Of a stretch of DNA of 64,000 nucleotides, positions 29,929-38,866 are shown piece after piece. Below the pieces are notes generated by a model. That model made no database searches and had not been told where the DNA came from. It was given only the letters and a program-made list of their open reading frames with translations. A program made the position numbers and the translations under genes. Origin of the DNA: Candidatus Enterococcus ferrettii (GTDB lineage: Bacteria > Bacillota > Bacilli > Lactobacillales > Enterococcaceae); NCBI RefSeq assembly GCF_017377655.1, contig NZ_JAFREL010000012.1, forward strand, positions 19,764 through 83,763, in the 5' to 3' direction. Within the stretch, counting starts at the first letter, position 1. Every line of letters starts with the position of its first letter.

Positions 29929-30287
29929 TGTTCCTCCTCTAGTGCTTGATTAATTTCGGTTTGAATCATTGATGTTAGATGATGCAATAGATCATTGGCT
30001 TCTCCTAATTGTTCACGATAAGCTGTTACTAACGGATGCTGATTTAACTGATTAGTTAAGGTATCTGCCTTTTTCAACGCTTCTTTTTCAGCAAGTGGTT
30101 TGCCATAATGAGCAAACTGCACAGCATCCTTTTGTGCTTGCTGAATTTCTTCTTGTAACGTATGTAAAGACGTGTTCTCGTCTATCCGACCTTTAATCGT
30201 CTGATAGCGTTGAATCACGTCGTTTTCAGCTAAGAGCTCTGTTACATTGTTTAATTCTTTTTTAATTTCAGTTTCGTTTTCTAAAAT
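29925..30287 (-). CDS. ymcA: YlbF/YmcA-family protein (RicA-like), apparent ATT start
   Basis: Alpha-helical protein of the YlbF/YmcA family; in B. subtilis RicA (YmcA), RicF and RicT form a complex needed for RNA maturation, competence and biofilm formation. The [27 protein letters not shown] and [21 protein letters not shown] stretches match family organisation. Starting at the first GTG (30218) would drop the conserved N-terminal helix. An in-frame TGA at 30294-30296 limits extension, and the only candidate is ATT at 30287, nine bases after AAGGAG (30297-30302). I therefore call 120 residues. Overlaps mutS by four bases. Confidence 0.8.
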   Translation of the reverse strand: MLENETEIKKELNNVTELLAENDVIQRYQTIKGRIDENTSLHTLQEEIQQAQKDAVQFAHYGKPLAEKEALKKADTLTNQLNQHPLVTAYREQLGEANDLLHHLTSMIQTEINQALEEEQ

Positions 30288-30300
30288 GGTGAATCACTCC

Positions 30301-31095
30301 TTATTCACGAAACGGACGATCCTCACTAATCTGAACTGCTTCAATCTTTTGGGCTAATCCTTGTTTGTCCAGATCGATTACACAAGCAGACAGCAGTGAA
30401 CGTCCACTTTCTATTACTTCAAAACGCTGCGGCAAAGCTGTTAAGAATTTCTCCATCACAGGCTCTTTTCTCATTCCCAAGATACCATCGTAGGGGCCAG
30501 TCATACCTACATCAGTCAAATAAGCAGTCCCCTTAGGCAAAATGCGCGAGTCATTGGTTTGAACATGAGTGTGGGTCCCCACAACCGCTGATACCCGACC
30601 ATCTAAATACCACCCCATGGCTTGTTTTTCACTGGTTGTTTCTCCATGAAAATCAACAAAAATAAACGGTGTACGTACTCGTGCCTCAGCAATCAGCTGG
30701 TCAGCCTTGCGGAATGGATCATCCAAATCTACCATAAATGAACGAGCCTGCAAATTAATGATCGCAATTTCTTCATTATTTATTTTGACGAAGACCATTC
30801 CTTGTCCTGCAGTTCCTTCTGGAAAATTCGCTGGCCGTACCATTTTTTTTGCATCTTGAATAAAATCAAAGATTGCTTTATTGTCCCAGGTATGATTGCC
30901 CATCGTGACAATGTCTACACCATCTTGCAAAAAGCCTTTGTAAATCTTCTCAGTAATCCCGCGACCAGCAGCTGCATTTTCACCGTTAACAATGGTCAAT
31001 TGCGGATGATATTTCTTTTTCAACCGCGGCAAATAATCACTGATCATCTTTCGACCTAACGAGCCAACAACATCCCCTACAAATAATAACCGCAC
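30301..31095 (-). CDS. ymdB: YmdB-family metallophosphoesterase
   Basis: 264-residue calcineurin-like phosphodiesterase (TIGR00282 type). Metal-binding motifs are in order: LFVGDVVGSLGR, VNGENAAAGRGI, TMGNHTWDNK, FVDFHGETTSEK, and VGTHTHVQTND. B. subtilis YmdB hydrolyses 2',3'-cyclic nucleotides and affects biofilm and motility decisions. It starts with GTG and lies directly before ymcA and mutSL, so the operon mixes RNA and signalling genes with mismatch repair. Confidence 0.94.
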   Translation of the reverse strand: MRLLFVGDVVGSLGRKMISDYLPRLKKKYHPQLTIVNGENAAAGRGITEKIYKGFLQDGVDIVTMGNHTWDNKAIFDFIQDAKKMVRPANFPEGTAGQGMVFVKINNEEIAIINLQARSFMVDLDDPFRKADQLIAEARVRTPFIFVDFHGETTSEKQAMGWYLDGRVSAVVGTHTHVQTNDSRILPKGTAYLTDVGMTGPYDGILGMRKEPVMEKFLTALPQRFEVIESGRSLLSACVIDLDKQGLAQKIEAVQISEDRPFRE

Positions 31096-31218
31096 ACTTT
31101 TTCCCCTTCTCTAGTTAACATCTTGTACTATTATAGTAGTTTTTTTGTAGAATTGCGAATCTATCTTGACATACAGAACCGATATTTTATTTCTAATTTT
31201 CGAAAGATAGTTCCGTCT

Positions 31219-31262
31219 TAAAAAAGAAGAACTAGAACCCTATAATAGAATTCTAGCTCCTT
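31219..31262 (-). terminator. Terminator after the DUF805 gene
   Basis: Near-symmetrical AGCTAGAATTC and GGGTTCTAGTTC arms around TATTATA are followed on the minus strand by TTCTTTTTT. Confidence 0.75.
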
Positions 31263-31265
31263 CAC

Positions 31266-32762
31266 TTATTCTACATTTGTTTCTGTTAAAGTGATTCGTT
31301 CATCGATTTTCCGATTGGTTGTGTGCTTCTTATTGGATTGTACCGTAACGGATACTACAAAATGCAGAACTAAGAGTAATACAGGCCATAGAACAAAAGT
31401 GCATAACGTTGGAAATAAATTGCTTGCAAGGTCTGCAAAAAACGGTGAAGTATAAAGTTGACTCATACATTTTGCACCAAATCCGTAAATAGCTGTGTGG
31501 AACTCACCTACTGCATACATTGCTCCGTAGAATGTTATCCAGATCAATTTGAAAAATGATAAAGTGTATTCGAAATTTCTAGTAATGTTACTTTTCAAAA
31601 GCATTTGATACGTTTTCTTATCCAAAAATAAAACGACTAGAGTAATGATCAATGAAAATGTCGCGTTACCAATATACATGGATACTAAGCCTAGACAAGC
31701 GCAAAATAAAACAATCTGCTCTGTCGAAATTTGAAAAGACCGGAAACTACCTACAATATTTAACACTAATTGCAGCAGAAACAGCAGTAAAGCACTCGCA
31801 TAGGTTATCAAAGCTACGAAAAAACAGATATCCGCACTGATATCATCCATTCCTCCAAAACCAATTCCTAAAAAAACAGCACTCAAACAAAAGAAAATAG
31901 CATAAAATGCTGCATTTAAATAGCGCCCCATTTCCAATCTCCTTGATATTTCAACTAGTACTCCCGATTTCTTTTTAGTTCGAATACCCGAACCCTCCGC
32001 CGTTTTTTTCTTTTGGGCAGAATGAAATTGAGTTTTCGGTTTTACTTTTTTTTCTAACTCCATTTTTTTCAATGACTCTTCTGGCTTTATTGGTTCCACC
32101 TGCTTTACTGATTTTTTTTTTGCTATTTTCTCCAAACTGATATTATCCGGTTTAGCACGCTTTTCCCTAAAGAAAAAGCGTGCTGCTGAGTTGTTGCTAG
32201 CAGTTGCTAACTGATTGGTTGGTAGTAATGTAAAGACAATCAAAATTAAAGTTAAACAGCCGTTAAGTAGCATACAAAGACCGATAATCAGTTCTCCTTG
32301 TGAGGACATTCCAATGATTGTTTTTTGAAAATGCAGTGCGTATTGCAAAACCAATAACAAAACAATCGTTATATAATAGGCAGCAAATCCTCGTCCCCTC
32401 AGTCCCACATCTCGCATCCTGCGGCATAACAATGCCATCGAGGGCAGGAATAACCCCAGCCAGATTAAACAGTAAAATACAATAATCGGCAGTACACGTA
32501 AAAGCGAGGTTAGGATTTCTTTGTTAAGTGTCCTTTGATCGAGATAGCCGTATCTAAAAAGCATTGCTGCATCCCACATGACTGGAATATTAGCTTGAAA
32601 TAGAATCGCGAAAAAAATTAGATGGAAAAATCCGGTTACTAGCTTCACCCACCAATACCCTGCTCTGGTAGAATGCCCTTTAAAATCAGCATATCCCTGG
32701 AAATAATCCATTAGCGCTCGGATGAAATTCACTTGACCTGGTTTTTGGTTTATTTTACGCAT
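31266..32762 (-). CDS. DUF805-domain multi-pass membrane protein
   Basis: About 498 residues from the ATG at 32762 (GAAAGGGTGAG upstream). The first 180 residues match DUF805: NFIRALMDYFQGYADFKGHS, TRAGYWW and PSMALLCRRMRDVGLRGRG, with about five membrane helices. A Lys/Glu/Ser-rich cytoplasmic linker (about 190-270, with runs such as KKKSVKQVEPIKPEES) leads to a second membrane half of six or more helices with no family I recognise. Function unknown. The DUF805 plus long second half is longer than the usual ~120-residue DUF805 protein. Monocistronic. Confidence 0.85.
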   Translation of the reverse strand: MRKINQKPGQVNFIRALMDYFQGYADFKGHSTRAGYWWVKLVTGFFHLIFFAILFQANIPVMWDAAMLFRYGYLDQRTLNKEILTSLLRVLPIIVFYCLIWLGLFLPSMALLCRRMRDVGLRGRGFAAYYITIVLLLVLQYALHFQKTIIGMSSQGELIIGLCMLLNGCLTLILIVFTLLPTNQLATASNNSAARFFFREKRAKPDNISLEKIAKKKSVKQVEPIKPEESLKKMELEKKVKPKTQFHSAQKKKTAEGSGIRTKKKSGVLVEISRRLEMGRYLNAAFYAIFFCLSAVFLGIGFGGMDDISADICFFVALITYASALLLFLLQLVLNIVGSFRSFQISTEQIVLFCACLGLVSMYIGNATFSLIITLVVLFLDKKTYQMLLKSNITRNFEYTLSFFKLIWITFYGAMYAVGEFHTAIYGFGAKCMSQLYTSPFFADLASNLFPTLCTFVLWPVLLLVLHFVVSVTVQSNKKHTTNRKIDERITLTETNVE

Positions 32763-33162
32763 TTTTCTCACCCTTTCTTGATTACACTCGTTTAACTTGC
32801 TCTTTATCCGTATAACAAAAATAGCTGCTTTAGTTAAAAATGGTAGCATTGCAACTGTTCAGCCATCTTCTAAGTAGCAAAAGAGGCTTTTATCGTTCCA
32901 TAGCAACTATCGTTTGTAATCTTTTTCTCATTATTCTAATCAAAATTAAGAAATCGTTTTTGCTATCCAAAACCAAAAACACATTTTTAACCTATTGCAT
33001 ATAATAACAACAAAATTAAACTAAGATAGATTAAAAAGAATAAAGACATTATTAGAAAAACCTTTTATAAACACACTTAATATGCTATCAGCTATGAGTT
33101 TTTTTTACAAGCTTTTATAGACAAAGAACGTTTTAAATAACACTCATTTAGAAAAAAAGCAA
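32763..33162. other. AT-rich intergenic stretch without a recognised gene
   Basis: About 400 bases of roughly 70% AT between the divergent-side 5' end of the DUF805 gene and the end of the HAD gene. It must hold the DUF805 promoter, but I see no strong -10/-35 pair and no open frame with coding character or clear hairpin. Confidence 0.6.
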
Positions 33163-33195
33163 AAAAAAAGACCGACCCTAAGCCGGTCTAACCTA
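33163..33195 (-). terminator. Terminator after the HAD hydrolase gene
   Basis: AGACCG and CGGTCT with a nine-base loop, followed on the minus strand by a run of nine T. Confidence 0.85.
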
Positions 33196-33201
33196 TTTTT
33201 T

Positions 33202-33981
33202 TTAGTGTACCAATTCTAATTTTCGTAAAGCGTTGTAAATACCATCATGATCATTTGTATCTGTTACAAGATTCGCTGCTTTCTGTACGTGAGCAGCTGC
33301 ATTCCCCATTGCGACACCGGTACCTGCTAAACGCAACATTTCAACATCGTTATTCCCGTCACCAAAAGTGATTACATTCTCAGCTTTAATACCTACTTTT
33401 TGAGCTAAGGCTGAAATAGTTTGTGCTTTAGACCCGTAACGTGGAACGATATCTACACTGTTTGAGTGCCAACGAACAAAGCGAAATTCTGGAAAAGCTG
33501 TTGAAAATTCCTCATCCATTGTAGTGTCAAAAAAGGCACATCCTTGATAAACTTCATGGCGACTCAAAAAATTTGGTGAGAAATTAGGCATCATACCACC
33601 GAAAGAACTCATAGCGTCTGCAACTAATGGGACATCAAAATCTGTCACTCGACCAATTGAATCTAAACTAAACAAAGAAATATCTTTCTTGCGTTCTTTA
33701 GCAAAGTCGATTAATCGAACTAATGCTTCACGATCCAAAAGGTGCCTGTAAATCTGCTCATGATCTAAAAATGCAGCTGATCCATTGCATACGATGTAGT
33801 TGGTACAGCCTAGCTGATGAATTACCTCTCCGGCTAATAAACGTGAACGCCCAGTTGCTATAATAACCAAGTGTCCTGCTTGACGAAGAGTTTTTAACGC
33901 CCTCATCGTGCTTTCCAACGGTTTTCTTTGACTGTTTAACAATGTACCATCAATGTCTAGTGCAATTAGTTTTCTTTCCAT
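33202..33981 (-). CDS. Cof-type HAD-IIB family sugar-phosphate phosphatase
   Basis: 259 residues of the HAD superfamily, Cof subfamily (type IIB cap). Motif I ALDIDGTLLNSQR carries the nucleophile and acid Asp; motif II IIATGRSRLLAG, and motif IV VITFGDGNNDVEML with GTGVAMGNAAAHVQKAANLVTDTNDHDGI complete the active site. Such enzymes dephosphorylate small phosphorylated sugars or FMN-like compounds; the substrate cannot be read. Divergent from rpsD. Confidence 0.92.
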   Translation of the reverse strand: MERKLIALDIDGTLLNSQRKPLESTMRALKTLRQAGHLVIIATGRSRLLAGEVIHQLGCTNYIVCNGSAAFLDHEQIYRHLLDREALVRLIDFAKERKKDISLFSLDSIGRVTDFDVPLVADAMSSFGGMMPNFSPNFLSRHEVYQGCAFFDTTMDEEFSTAFPEFRFVRWHSNSVDIVPRYGSKAQTISALAQKVGIKAENVITFGDGNNDVEMLRLAGTGVAMGNAAAHVQKAANLVTDTNDHDGIYNALRKLELVH

Positions 33982-34149
33982 TCCACTTCTCCATATTATG
34001 TATTTGCCTTCTATTAGTAATTACGCATGTATGCTTATTCTAGTGAAAGTTTGTGAAATATGCAAAGTAATTTGGTGAAAAAGCAATGAAAACCGAAAAA
34101 TGTTACGGAATTTTAAAAAGATACTTAGGGATAACGCCTTAATTCTGAC

Positions 34150-34179
34150 TTGACTTACCTTATTAAAATCGGTTATACT
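34150..34179 (+). promoter_or_regulatory. rpsD promoter
   Basis: TTGACT (34150-34155) and TATACT (34174-34179) are 18 bases apart, placing transcription start near 34186 and leaving a ~170-base untranslated leader. Confidence 0.8.
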
Positions 34180-34185
34180 GAACTT

Positions 34186-34358
34186 TGTGTAAAATAATGC
34201 AGCAGAAAAATAATAGCCCGTCACCAGTTCGTTGCCTTAAGTAGGTTCAATTGCGTAACCGCGGCTGCAAAGGTGAAGATTGAAGAACGAACTACACGGA
34301 TGTGAATTTTTCAACGGATTATTTTACTCCAAATATAATTTATTGGAGGAATTTTTAA
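34186..34358 (+). ncRNA. Structured leader of rpsD, probable S4 autoregulatory leader
   Basis: The leader folds with a perfect outer stem AGTTCGTT (34226-34233) / AACGAACT (34286-34293) and an inner stem TTCAAT (34246-34251) / ATTGAA (34279-34284), enclosing a G/C-rich core. Firmicutes rpsD genes carry a leader bound by S4 that represses its own translation (shown in B. subtilis). The match here is by position and structure, not by a database search. The last segment holds GGAGGAATTTTTAA before the ATG. Confidence 0.7.
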
Positions 34359-34970
34359 ATGTCTCGTTATACAGGACCATCATGGAAACAATCTCGTCGT
34401 CTTGGTATTTCTTTATCAGGAACAGGCAAAGAATTAGCACGTCGCCCATATGCACCAGGTCAACATGGACCAAACAGCCGTGGAAAAAAATCTGAATACG
34501 GCTTGCAAATGGCTGAAAAACAAAAACTACGTTTCACTTATGGGTTAAATGAACGTCAATTCCGTAACATGTTCGTGCGCGCTAGCAAAATCAAAGAAGG
34601 TAAACACGGTGTTAACTTCATGATCTTACTAGAACGTCGTTTGGACAATGTTGTTTATCGTTTAGGTTTGGCTTCAACTCGTCGCCAAGCTCGTCAATTA
34701 GTTAACCACGGCCACGTAATGGTTGATGGCAAACGTGTTGACATCCCTTCATACGAAGTAGAAGTTGGTCAAGTAATCTCTATCCGTGAAAAATCTCGCA
34801 ACATGGTTACTGTTAAGGCTGCTGTTGAATCAGCTTTAGGCCGTCCATCTTTCATAAGCTTTGATGATGAAAAATTAGAAGGTTCATTAACTCGTTTACC
34901 AGAACGTGACGAATTGAACCCAGATATCGACGAAGCTCTAGTCGTTGAATACTACAACAAATTACTGTAA
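34359..34970 (+). CDS. rpsD: 30S ribosomal protein S4
   Basis: Primary 16S rRNA-binding protein. [21 protein letters not shown] start, [10 protein letters not shown], and the S4 RNA-binding domain ([34 protein letters not shown]) are typical. 203 residues, cysteine-free form without the zinc site. GGAGGAATTTTTAA upstream; codon use is visibly biased (CGT, GGT), fitting high expression. It stands alone, as in B. subtilis. Confidence 0.99.
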   Translation: MSRYTGPSWKQSRRLGISLSGTGKELARRPYAPGQHGPNSRGKKSEYGLQMAEKQKLRFTYGLNERQFRNMFVRASKIKEGKHGVNFMILLERRLDNVVYRLGLASTRRQARQLVNHGHVMVDGKRVDIPSYEVEVGQVISIREKSRNMVTVKAAVESALGRPSFISFDDEKLEGSLTRLPERDELNPDIDEALVVEYYNKLL

Positions 34971-34983
34971 GATTTTTACAGTT

Positions 34984-35019
34984 TGCTCAAAACTCTTTGT
35001 GGGTTTTGAGCTTTTTTAT
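34984..35019 (+). terminator. Terminator after rpsD
   Basis: GCTCAAAAC and GTTTTGAGC form a 9-bp stem with a loop of about nine bases and are followed by seven T. Confidence 0.9.
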
Positions 35020-35400
35020 TTTCTAAAAAAAAATCAACGCTTTTCTGTTAATGCTATTTCTTCATTGTGATTTGCTGTGTAGCGGTCTACGGTACCCCTA
35101 GATAAATACTGACTAACTCTATCTGTTCTGCTAAAGCCTCGTTATGAATTAATCCATATACCACTGTACTCATCATTTTAACTTTCTCCAACATCACAAA
35201 GTTTTGAAAGAGATTATCCCTCATTACATGTTCTCAGCTTTTACCAGTGAGTCTATTTAAAATATCTTCAAGCACAATTTTCTGATAATTGATCCTTCAG
35301 TTTTGAACATACATTACGCCAATTGTGTTTAAATACTTACTGATTTTAACCAGTTGATTTTCCACGACTATTCTTTTTTTCAATTGTACCAAATTTATCC
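35020..35400. other. Intergenic stretch with a possible decayed minus-strand coding frame
   Basis: About 380 bases between rpsD and bioY. Read on the minus strand from 35383 (TTG) to 35087 (TAG) one frame runs 99 codons with only two internal TGA stops, giving segments such as YLNTIGVMYVQN, KIVLEDILNRLTGKS and STVVYGLIHNEALAEQIEL. It may be a pseudogene remnant; I do not recognise the family and the evidence is weak. Otherwise nothing is seen. Confidence 0.25.
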
Positions 35401-35429
35401 TTTACATTTTGACGAACCCTCGGTATACT
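35401..35429 (+). promoter_or_regulatory. bioY promoter
   Basis: TTTACA (35401-35406) and TATACT (35424-35429) with a 17-base spacer. The -10 touches the left arm of the BirA operator. Confidence 0.8.
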
Positions 35430-35465
35430 TTCGTTAACCAAAATAAAATTACAAGTTAACGAAAG
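35428..35465 (+). promoter_or_regulatory. BirA (biotin repressor) operator of bioY
   Basis: A perfect 11-bp inverted repeat, CTTTCGTTAAC (35428-35438) and GTTAACGAAAG (35455-35465), with a 16-base spacer. This is the geometry and core (GTTAAC half-sites) of Firmicutes BirA boxes. It covers transcription start and overlaps the bioY ribosome binding site, so biotin-loaded BirA should block transcription. Confidence 0.85.
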
Positions 35466-35475
35466 AAGGTATATG

Positions 35476-36018
35476 ATGAAATTATCTAGTCGTGAAATGG
35501 TTTTAGCTGGAATGTTCGCTGCTGCCATTGGAGTATTATCACAATTTACCATTCCGTTTGGTCCGATCCCCTTAACCTTGCAAACTTTTGCAGTCGGTTT
35601 TGTAGTCACAATATTGGGTAAGAAAACAGGAACCTTAGCTATTCTAATTTATTTGTTGATGGGTTTCATTGGGCTGCCGGTTTTTGCTGGGGGCAGCGCT
35701 GGAATTGGGGTAGTTTTTGGTCCCACTGGCGGCTTTTTAGTTGGATTCATTTTTAATGGATTGATTACTGGATGGATGATTGAAAAGACTTCTTCTAATT
35801 ATTTCTGGTCAATTTTAGCGAATATTTTAGGAGCTTTCGTCACCTTATTTTTTGGGGCCTTATGGCTAAAATTTGGTGCCAGCATGTCTTGGCCTAGTGC
35901 TTTCTCCGTAGGAATGATTCCTTTCTTGATTCCAGGATTAATTAAGGCTGTGGCAGCCGGATACTTAGGCCACCTGATTTCTCAACGGCTACCTCGCTCA
36001 TTTTCTTACTCCAAATAA
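35476..36018 (+). CDS. bioY: Biotin transporter BioY (ECF S component)
   Basis: About 180 residues, six membrane helices. The BioY signature is clear: FTIPFGPIPLTLQTFAVG near the N-terminus and YLLMGFIGLPVFAGGSAG with GPTGGFLVGF. It binds biotin and works with a shared ECF energising module. The second of two adjacent ATGs is better spaced to AGAAGG. Regulated by the BirA operator just upstream; no biotin synthesis genes are in the window, suggesting import. Confidence 0.96.
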   Translation: MKLSSREMVLAGMFAAAIGVLSQFTIPFGPIPLTLQTFAVGFVVTILGKKTGTLAILIYLLMGFIGLPVFAGGSAGIGVVFGPTGGFLVGFIFNGLITGWMIEKTSSNYFWSILANILGAFVTLFFGALWLKFGASMSWPSAFSVGMIPFLIPGLIKAVAAGYLGHLISQRLPRSFSYSK

Positions 36019-36020
36019 AT

Positions 36021-36056
36021 AGGATACGGCTATAATAGGCCGTATCCCATTTTTCT
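36021..36056 (+). terminator. Terminator after bioY
   Basis: GGATACGGC and GCCGTATCC pair with a seven-base loop, then CATTTTTCT. It may also serve the convergent methyltransferase gene. Confidence 0.85.
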
Positions 36057-36840
36057 ACTCTGCCTGCAGCAGCCATGTAGCTCCTACAACATCTGTTGCA
36101 ATATCTTCTGTTTCATTCTCCTGACTTTGGACATAAGACATGAAAAGTTTTCGTTTCTCAGGGAATTTCCCGCTCAGTTCTTCAGCACGTTTTCGGATGG
36201 ACTGATTGTTGCGATCATTCATTTCTTTTTCATTATCTGTATCAACAACCTGCATGGCTATTACCTTGAATCCAGCCTGTCGGAATGTCTCTTTCCATTG
36301 GACTAAAGTCAGGTATTCGTAGTTTTGGTAACGAATATTTTCAGCATTTCCAACTAAATATCCGTCGTCAATCAAAAGAAAGCCTTGATCCTTAATCACT
36401 TTTCTTAATTGTTGAAGCATGACTAATGGTTCACCGAGTACATCACCAACAGCACCAAAGACAGCTATGTCGTAGTCTCGCTCATTCTTCACTACTTCAT
36501 TTAAATCGCCCACAGCGAATTCACAGCGGTCAGCTACTTGATACTCTGCTGATTTCTCTTTCGCATCCTTAACAAACTCCGGCAACAAGTCAATCCCCTT
36601 TATCTGAAGATTCAAGGCCTCAGCTAAAGTAATCGCTACTGCACCTTTGCCACAGCCGAGGTCAATAACTTTTGTTTGAGGTGTGGTTCTAATATTCTCT
36701 TCGATTAAGGCTTGCATGATGCTCGGAACACTGCCCAACTCCCATAAATCCTGCAATAAATAGCCTAGATAAGGCAAGAGATCAGTTGTTTCAGCAGTTA
36801 ACGAGCTGGCTAATTTTTCGTTTACATCCTGTTCTTTCAT
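36055..36840 (-). CDS. Class I SAM-dependent methyltransferase
   Basis: 261 residues from the ATG at 36840, which has GGAGGAGAAACAA directly upstream. Motif I VIDLGCGKGAVAITLAE, the acidic IKGIDLLPEF, and CEFAVGDLNEV form the S-adenosylmethionine-binding fold; later DYDIAVFGAVGD and GFLLIDDGYLVG fit a small-molecule or cofactor methyltransferase. The target is unknown. It stands alone, convergent with bioY. Confidence 0.88.
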   Translation of the reverse strand: MKEQDVNEKLASSLTAETTDLLPYLGYLLQDLWELGSVPSIMQALIEENIRTTPQTKVIDLGCGKGAVAITLAEALNLQIKGIDLLPEFVKDAKEKSAEYQVADRCEFAVGDLNEVVKNERDYDIAVFGAVGDVLGEPLVMLQQLRKVIKDQGFLLIDDGYLVGNAENIRYQNYEYLTLVQWKETFRQAGFKVIAMQVVDTDNEKEMNDRNNQSIRKRAEELSGKFPEKRKLFMSYVQSQENETEDIATDVVGATWLLQAE

Positions 36841-36975
36841 TTGTTTCTCCTCCAATTTTTTATTTTTTAGAAATTATTGCTGGAGGATCACGAGCTGCTG
36901 GTTAGTTGGGTGCTCGACAAAACATCCACTTCACCTTCTTTTTTATTTTTAGTACAGCTTAACGGTTTCTTACAT

Positions 36976-38190
36976 TTAACGCAACAAGGAAACAATATCT
37001 TTGCTGGCAGCGCTTTTCGCTGGAAGCCAACTGAAAATAATCCCAATTACCACTGACAAACCAAAGGCCAATAAAACAGTAAATAAATCTGGCTGAACAC
37101 TCAACGGCGTGAACAAGCTGATTAAGTAAGAAAATACCATTCCTAATAGATACCCAATCGTTCCGCCAATTAAAGTTAAAGAAATCCCTTCTAATAAAAA
37201 TTGCATCATAATATTGCCTTTTGTGCTCCCCATCGCTCGTCGAACGCCAATTTCTTTGGTCCGTTCTGAAACAGAGATATAAATCATGTTCATCACTCCG
37301 ATACCGGAAATGAAGAGCGATATCCCGCCGACTACTGAAATTAGTAAAGTGATACTCGTTAGCAACGTACGCAATGTGTCTACCTGTCCAGCTAAATCCT
37401 GACTAGTATAGCTGCCTAAATCCTTTTGTGATCCGTACTTTTTCAACATTGTTTCTGTCTCTTTGGTCACCGTTTCTACATTAGCAGCAGGAGTCATTTT
37501 AACCTGTACCATCGATCGATCTTCTATATCAAAGTATTTTTGATACACATTTTCTGGTATTTCTGCCACCACGTTGTCTTCTTCAGTTGAGATAATACCA
37601 TTGCTCTCTCGTTCTGGCATGATTCCTACTACTTCAAATAAATGTCCACCAATTTGAACAGACTGACCAATTAAGGCAGCCGGCTCTTCTTGATTAATCG
37701 CTTCAGCAGCTACTTCATCAATTACTACTACGGAGTTTTCATTAATGTTGTCGCTAGCTTGAATCGCTCGTCCATAGAGAACCGCTGTTCCTTGATCCTT
37801 CAACAACTTGAAACAGCTCCAGCGTTTGTCATTCACTGCATCATCAACCGTCTGTTCACCATATTTCACTCCATTTCGCTGTCCCGTATAATATGTTGCA
37901 TTCTCTACACCGGGTAACGCTTCAATACGAGTGATATCTTCCTCTGTGAATCCGTCTAGATGATTTGCGGCAAAAGCTTCATCGGTTGGACTAAAGGTTA
38001 GCCCCACACTGCCGTCAAATTGATCCAATCCAATAAATTCAGAAGCATAATTTTCAAAAGCTCGCCCAATCGAAAAGACAGTAATTACAGCTGAGACGCC
38101 GATGACCAAACCGATCATTGTTAAAAAGCTGCGACGTTTATTTTTGCCAATGGCTTTCAATGAGGTTTTCCATACTTCGCTAAACCGCAT
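36976..38190 (-). CDS. ABC transporter permease, MacB/FtsX family
   Basis: About 404 residues. One N-terminal membrane helix (RRSFLTMIGLVIGVSAVITVFSI) precedes a large extracellular MacB periplasmic-core domain (about 45-265), then three C-terminal helices of the FtsX domain with the conserved SERTKEIGVRRAMGSTKGNI. Member of a YknXYZ/MacAB-type export system with the two upstream genes. I start at the ATG 38190; a GTG at 38199 touches the ribosome binding site. Substrate unknown (antimicrobial peptide or toxin export are usual in the family). Confidence 0.92.
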   Translation of the reverse strand: MRFSEVWKTSLKAIGKNKRRSFLTMIGLVIGVSAVITVFSIGRAFENYASEFIGLDQFDGSVGLTFSPTDEAFAANHLDGFTEEDITRIEALPGVENATYYTGQRNGVKYGEQTVDDAVNDKRWSCFKLLKDQGTAVLYGRAIQASDNINENSVVVIDEVAAEAINQEEPAALIGQSVQIGGHLFEVVGIMPERESNGIISTEEDNVVAEIPENVYQKYFDIEDRSMVQVKMTPAANVETVTKETETMLKKYGSQKDLGSYTSQDLAGQVDTLRTLLTSITLLISVVGGISLFISGIGVMNMIYISVSERTKEIGVRRAMGSTKGNIMMQFLLEGISLTLIGGTIGYLLGMVFSYLISLFTPLSVQPDLFTVLLAFGLSVVIGIIFSWLPAKSAASKDIVSLLR

Positions 38191-38866
38191 GGGCCACACC
38201 CTCTTCCAAAATTTCGCCGTCTTTTACAGTAATCACTCGCTGACAGTAAGCTGCGGCATCTGGATCGTGAGTTACCATTAAGATTGTTACTTTTTCCTCT
38301 TCATTCAGATGTTTAAATAAGTGCATGATTTCTTCAGAAGTATGGCTGTCTAAAGCACCCGTCGGTTCGTCCGCAACAATAAATTTCGGATTGCCGACAA
38401 TCGCACGGGCAATCGCTACTCGCTGCTGTTGACCTCCTGAAAGCTGCTTTGGCAATTTATTGTATTTATCCGCAATCCCGACTTTTTTCAACGCCTCCAT
38501 TACCAGTGGCTTAGTTTGTCGTGATTTCATCCCACCGTATAATAGAGGCAAGGCGACATTTTCCATAACTGTATTGTTTTCAATTAGTTGAAAAGCCTGA
38601 AAAACGAAACCTACCGACTTATTTCGTAAGGCTGATAATCGTTCATCTTTATAGCGATAGGCATTTTCGTCATTAAAAGTATAACTTCCTTCAAAATCAC
38701 CATCTAAAAAGCTGATAGTGTTAATCAAGGTGGACTTACCTGAGCCAGATGGACCCATAACAGCGACAAATTCGTGTTCATCAATCGTTAAGGAGATGTT
38801 TTTTAATACGTGGATTTTTTCTTGGTCAGCCGTGTAAAATTTGTTGATATCCTTCATGACAATCAT
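38180..38866 (-). CDS. ABC transporter ATP-binding protein, LolD/MacB-N type
   Basis: 228 residues. Walker A GPSGSGKSTLIN, Q-loop VFQAFQL, ABC signature LSGGQQQRVAIARAI, Walker B FIVADEPTGALD and the H-loop VTHDP are all intact. The CALDSHTSEEI stretch is typical of the LolD/MacB-like exporters. Its ATG overlaps the adaptor stop (ATGA) and its end overlaps the permease start, so the three genes form one unit. Confidence 0.96.
   Translation of the reverse strand: MIVMKDINKFYTADQEKIHVLKNISLTIDEHEFVAVMGPSGSGKSTLINTISFLDGDFEGSYTFNDENAYRYKDERLSALRNKSVGFVFQAFQLIENNTVMENVALPLLYGGMKSRQTKPLVMEALKKVGIADKYNKLPKQLSGGQQQRVAIARAIVGNPKFIVADEPTGALDSHTSEEIMHLFKHLNEEEKVTILMVTHDPDAAAYCQRVITVKDGEILEEGVAHAV

Noticed and set aside
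35346..35609. Minus-strand open frame overlapping the bioY 5' end
   Set aside because: It crosses the BirA operator and lies antisense to the conserved start of bioY; no ribosome binding site.
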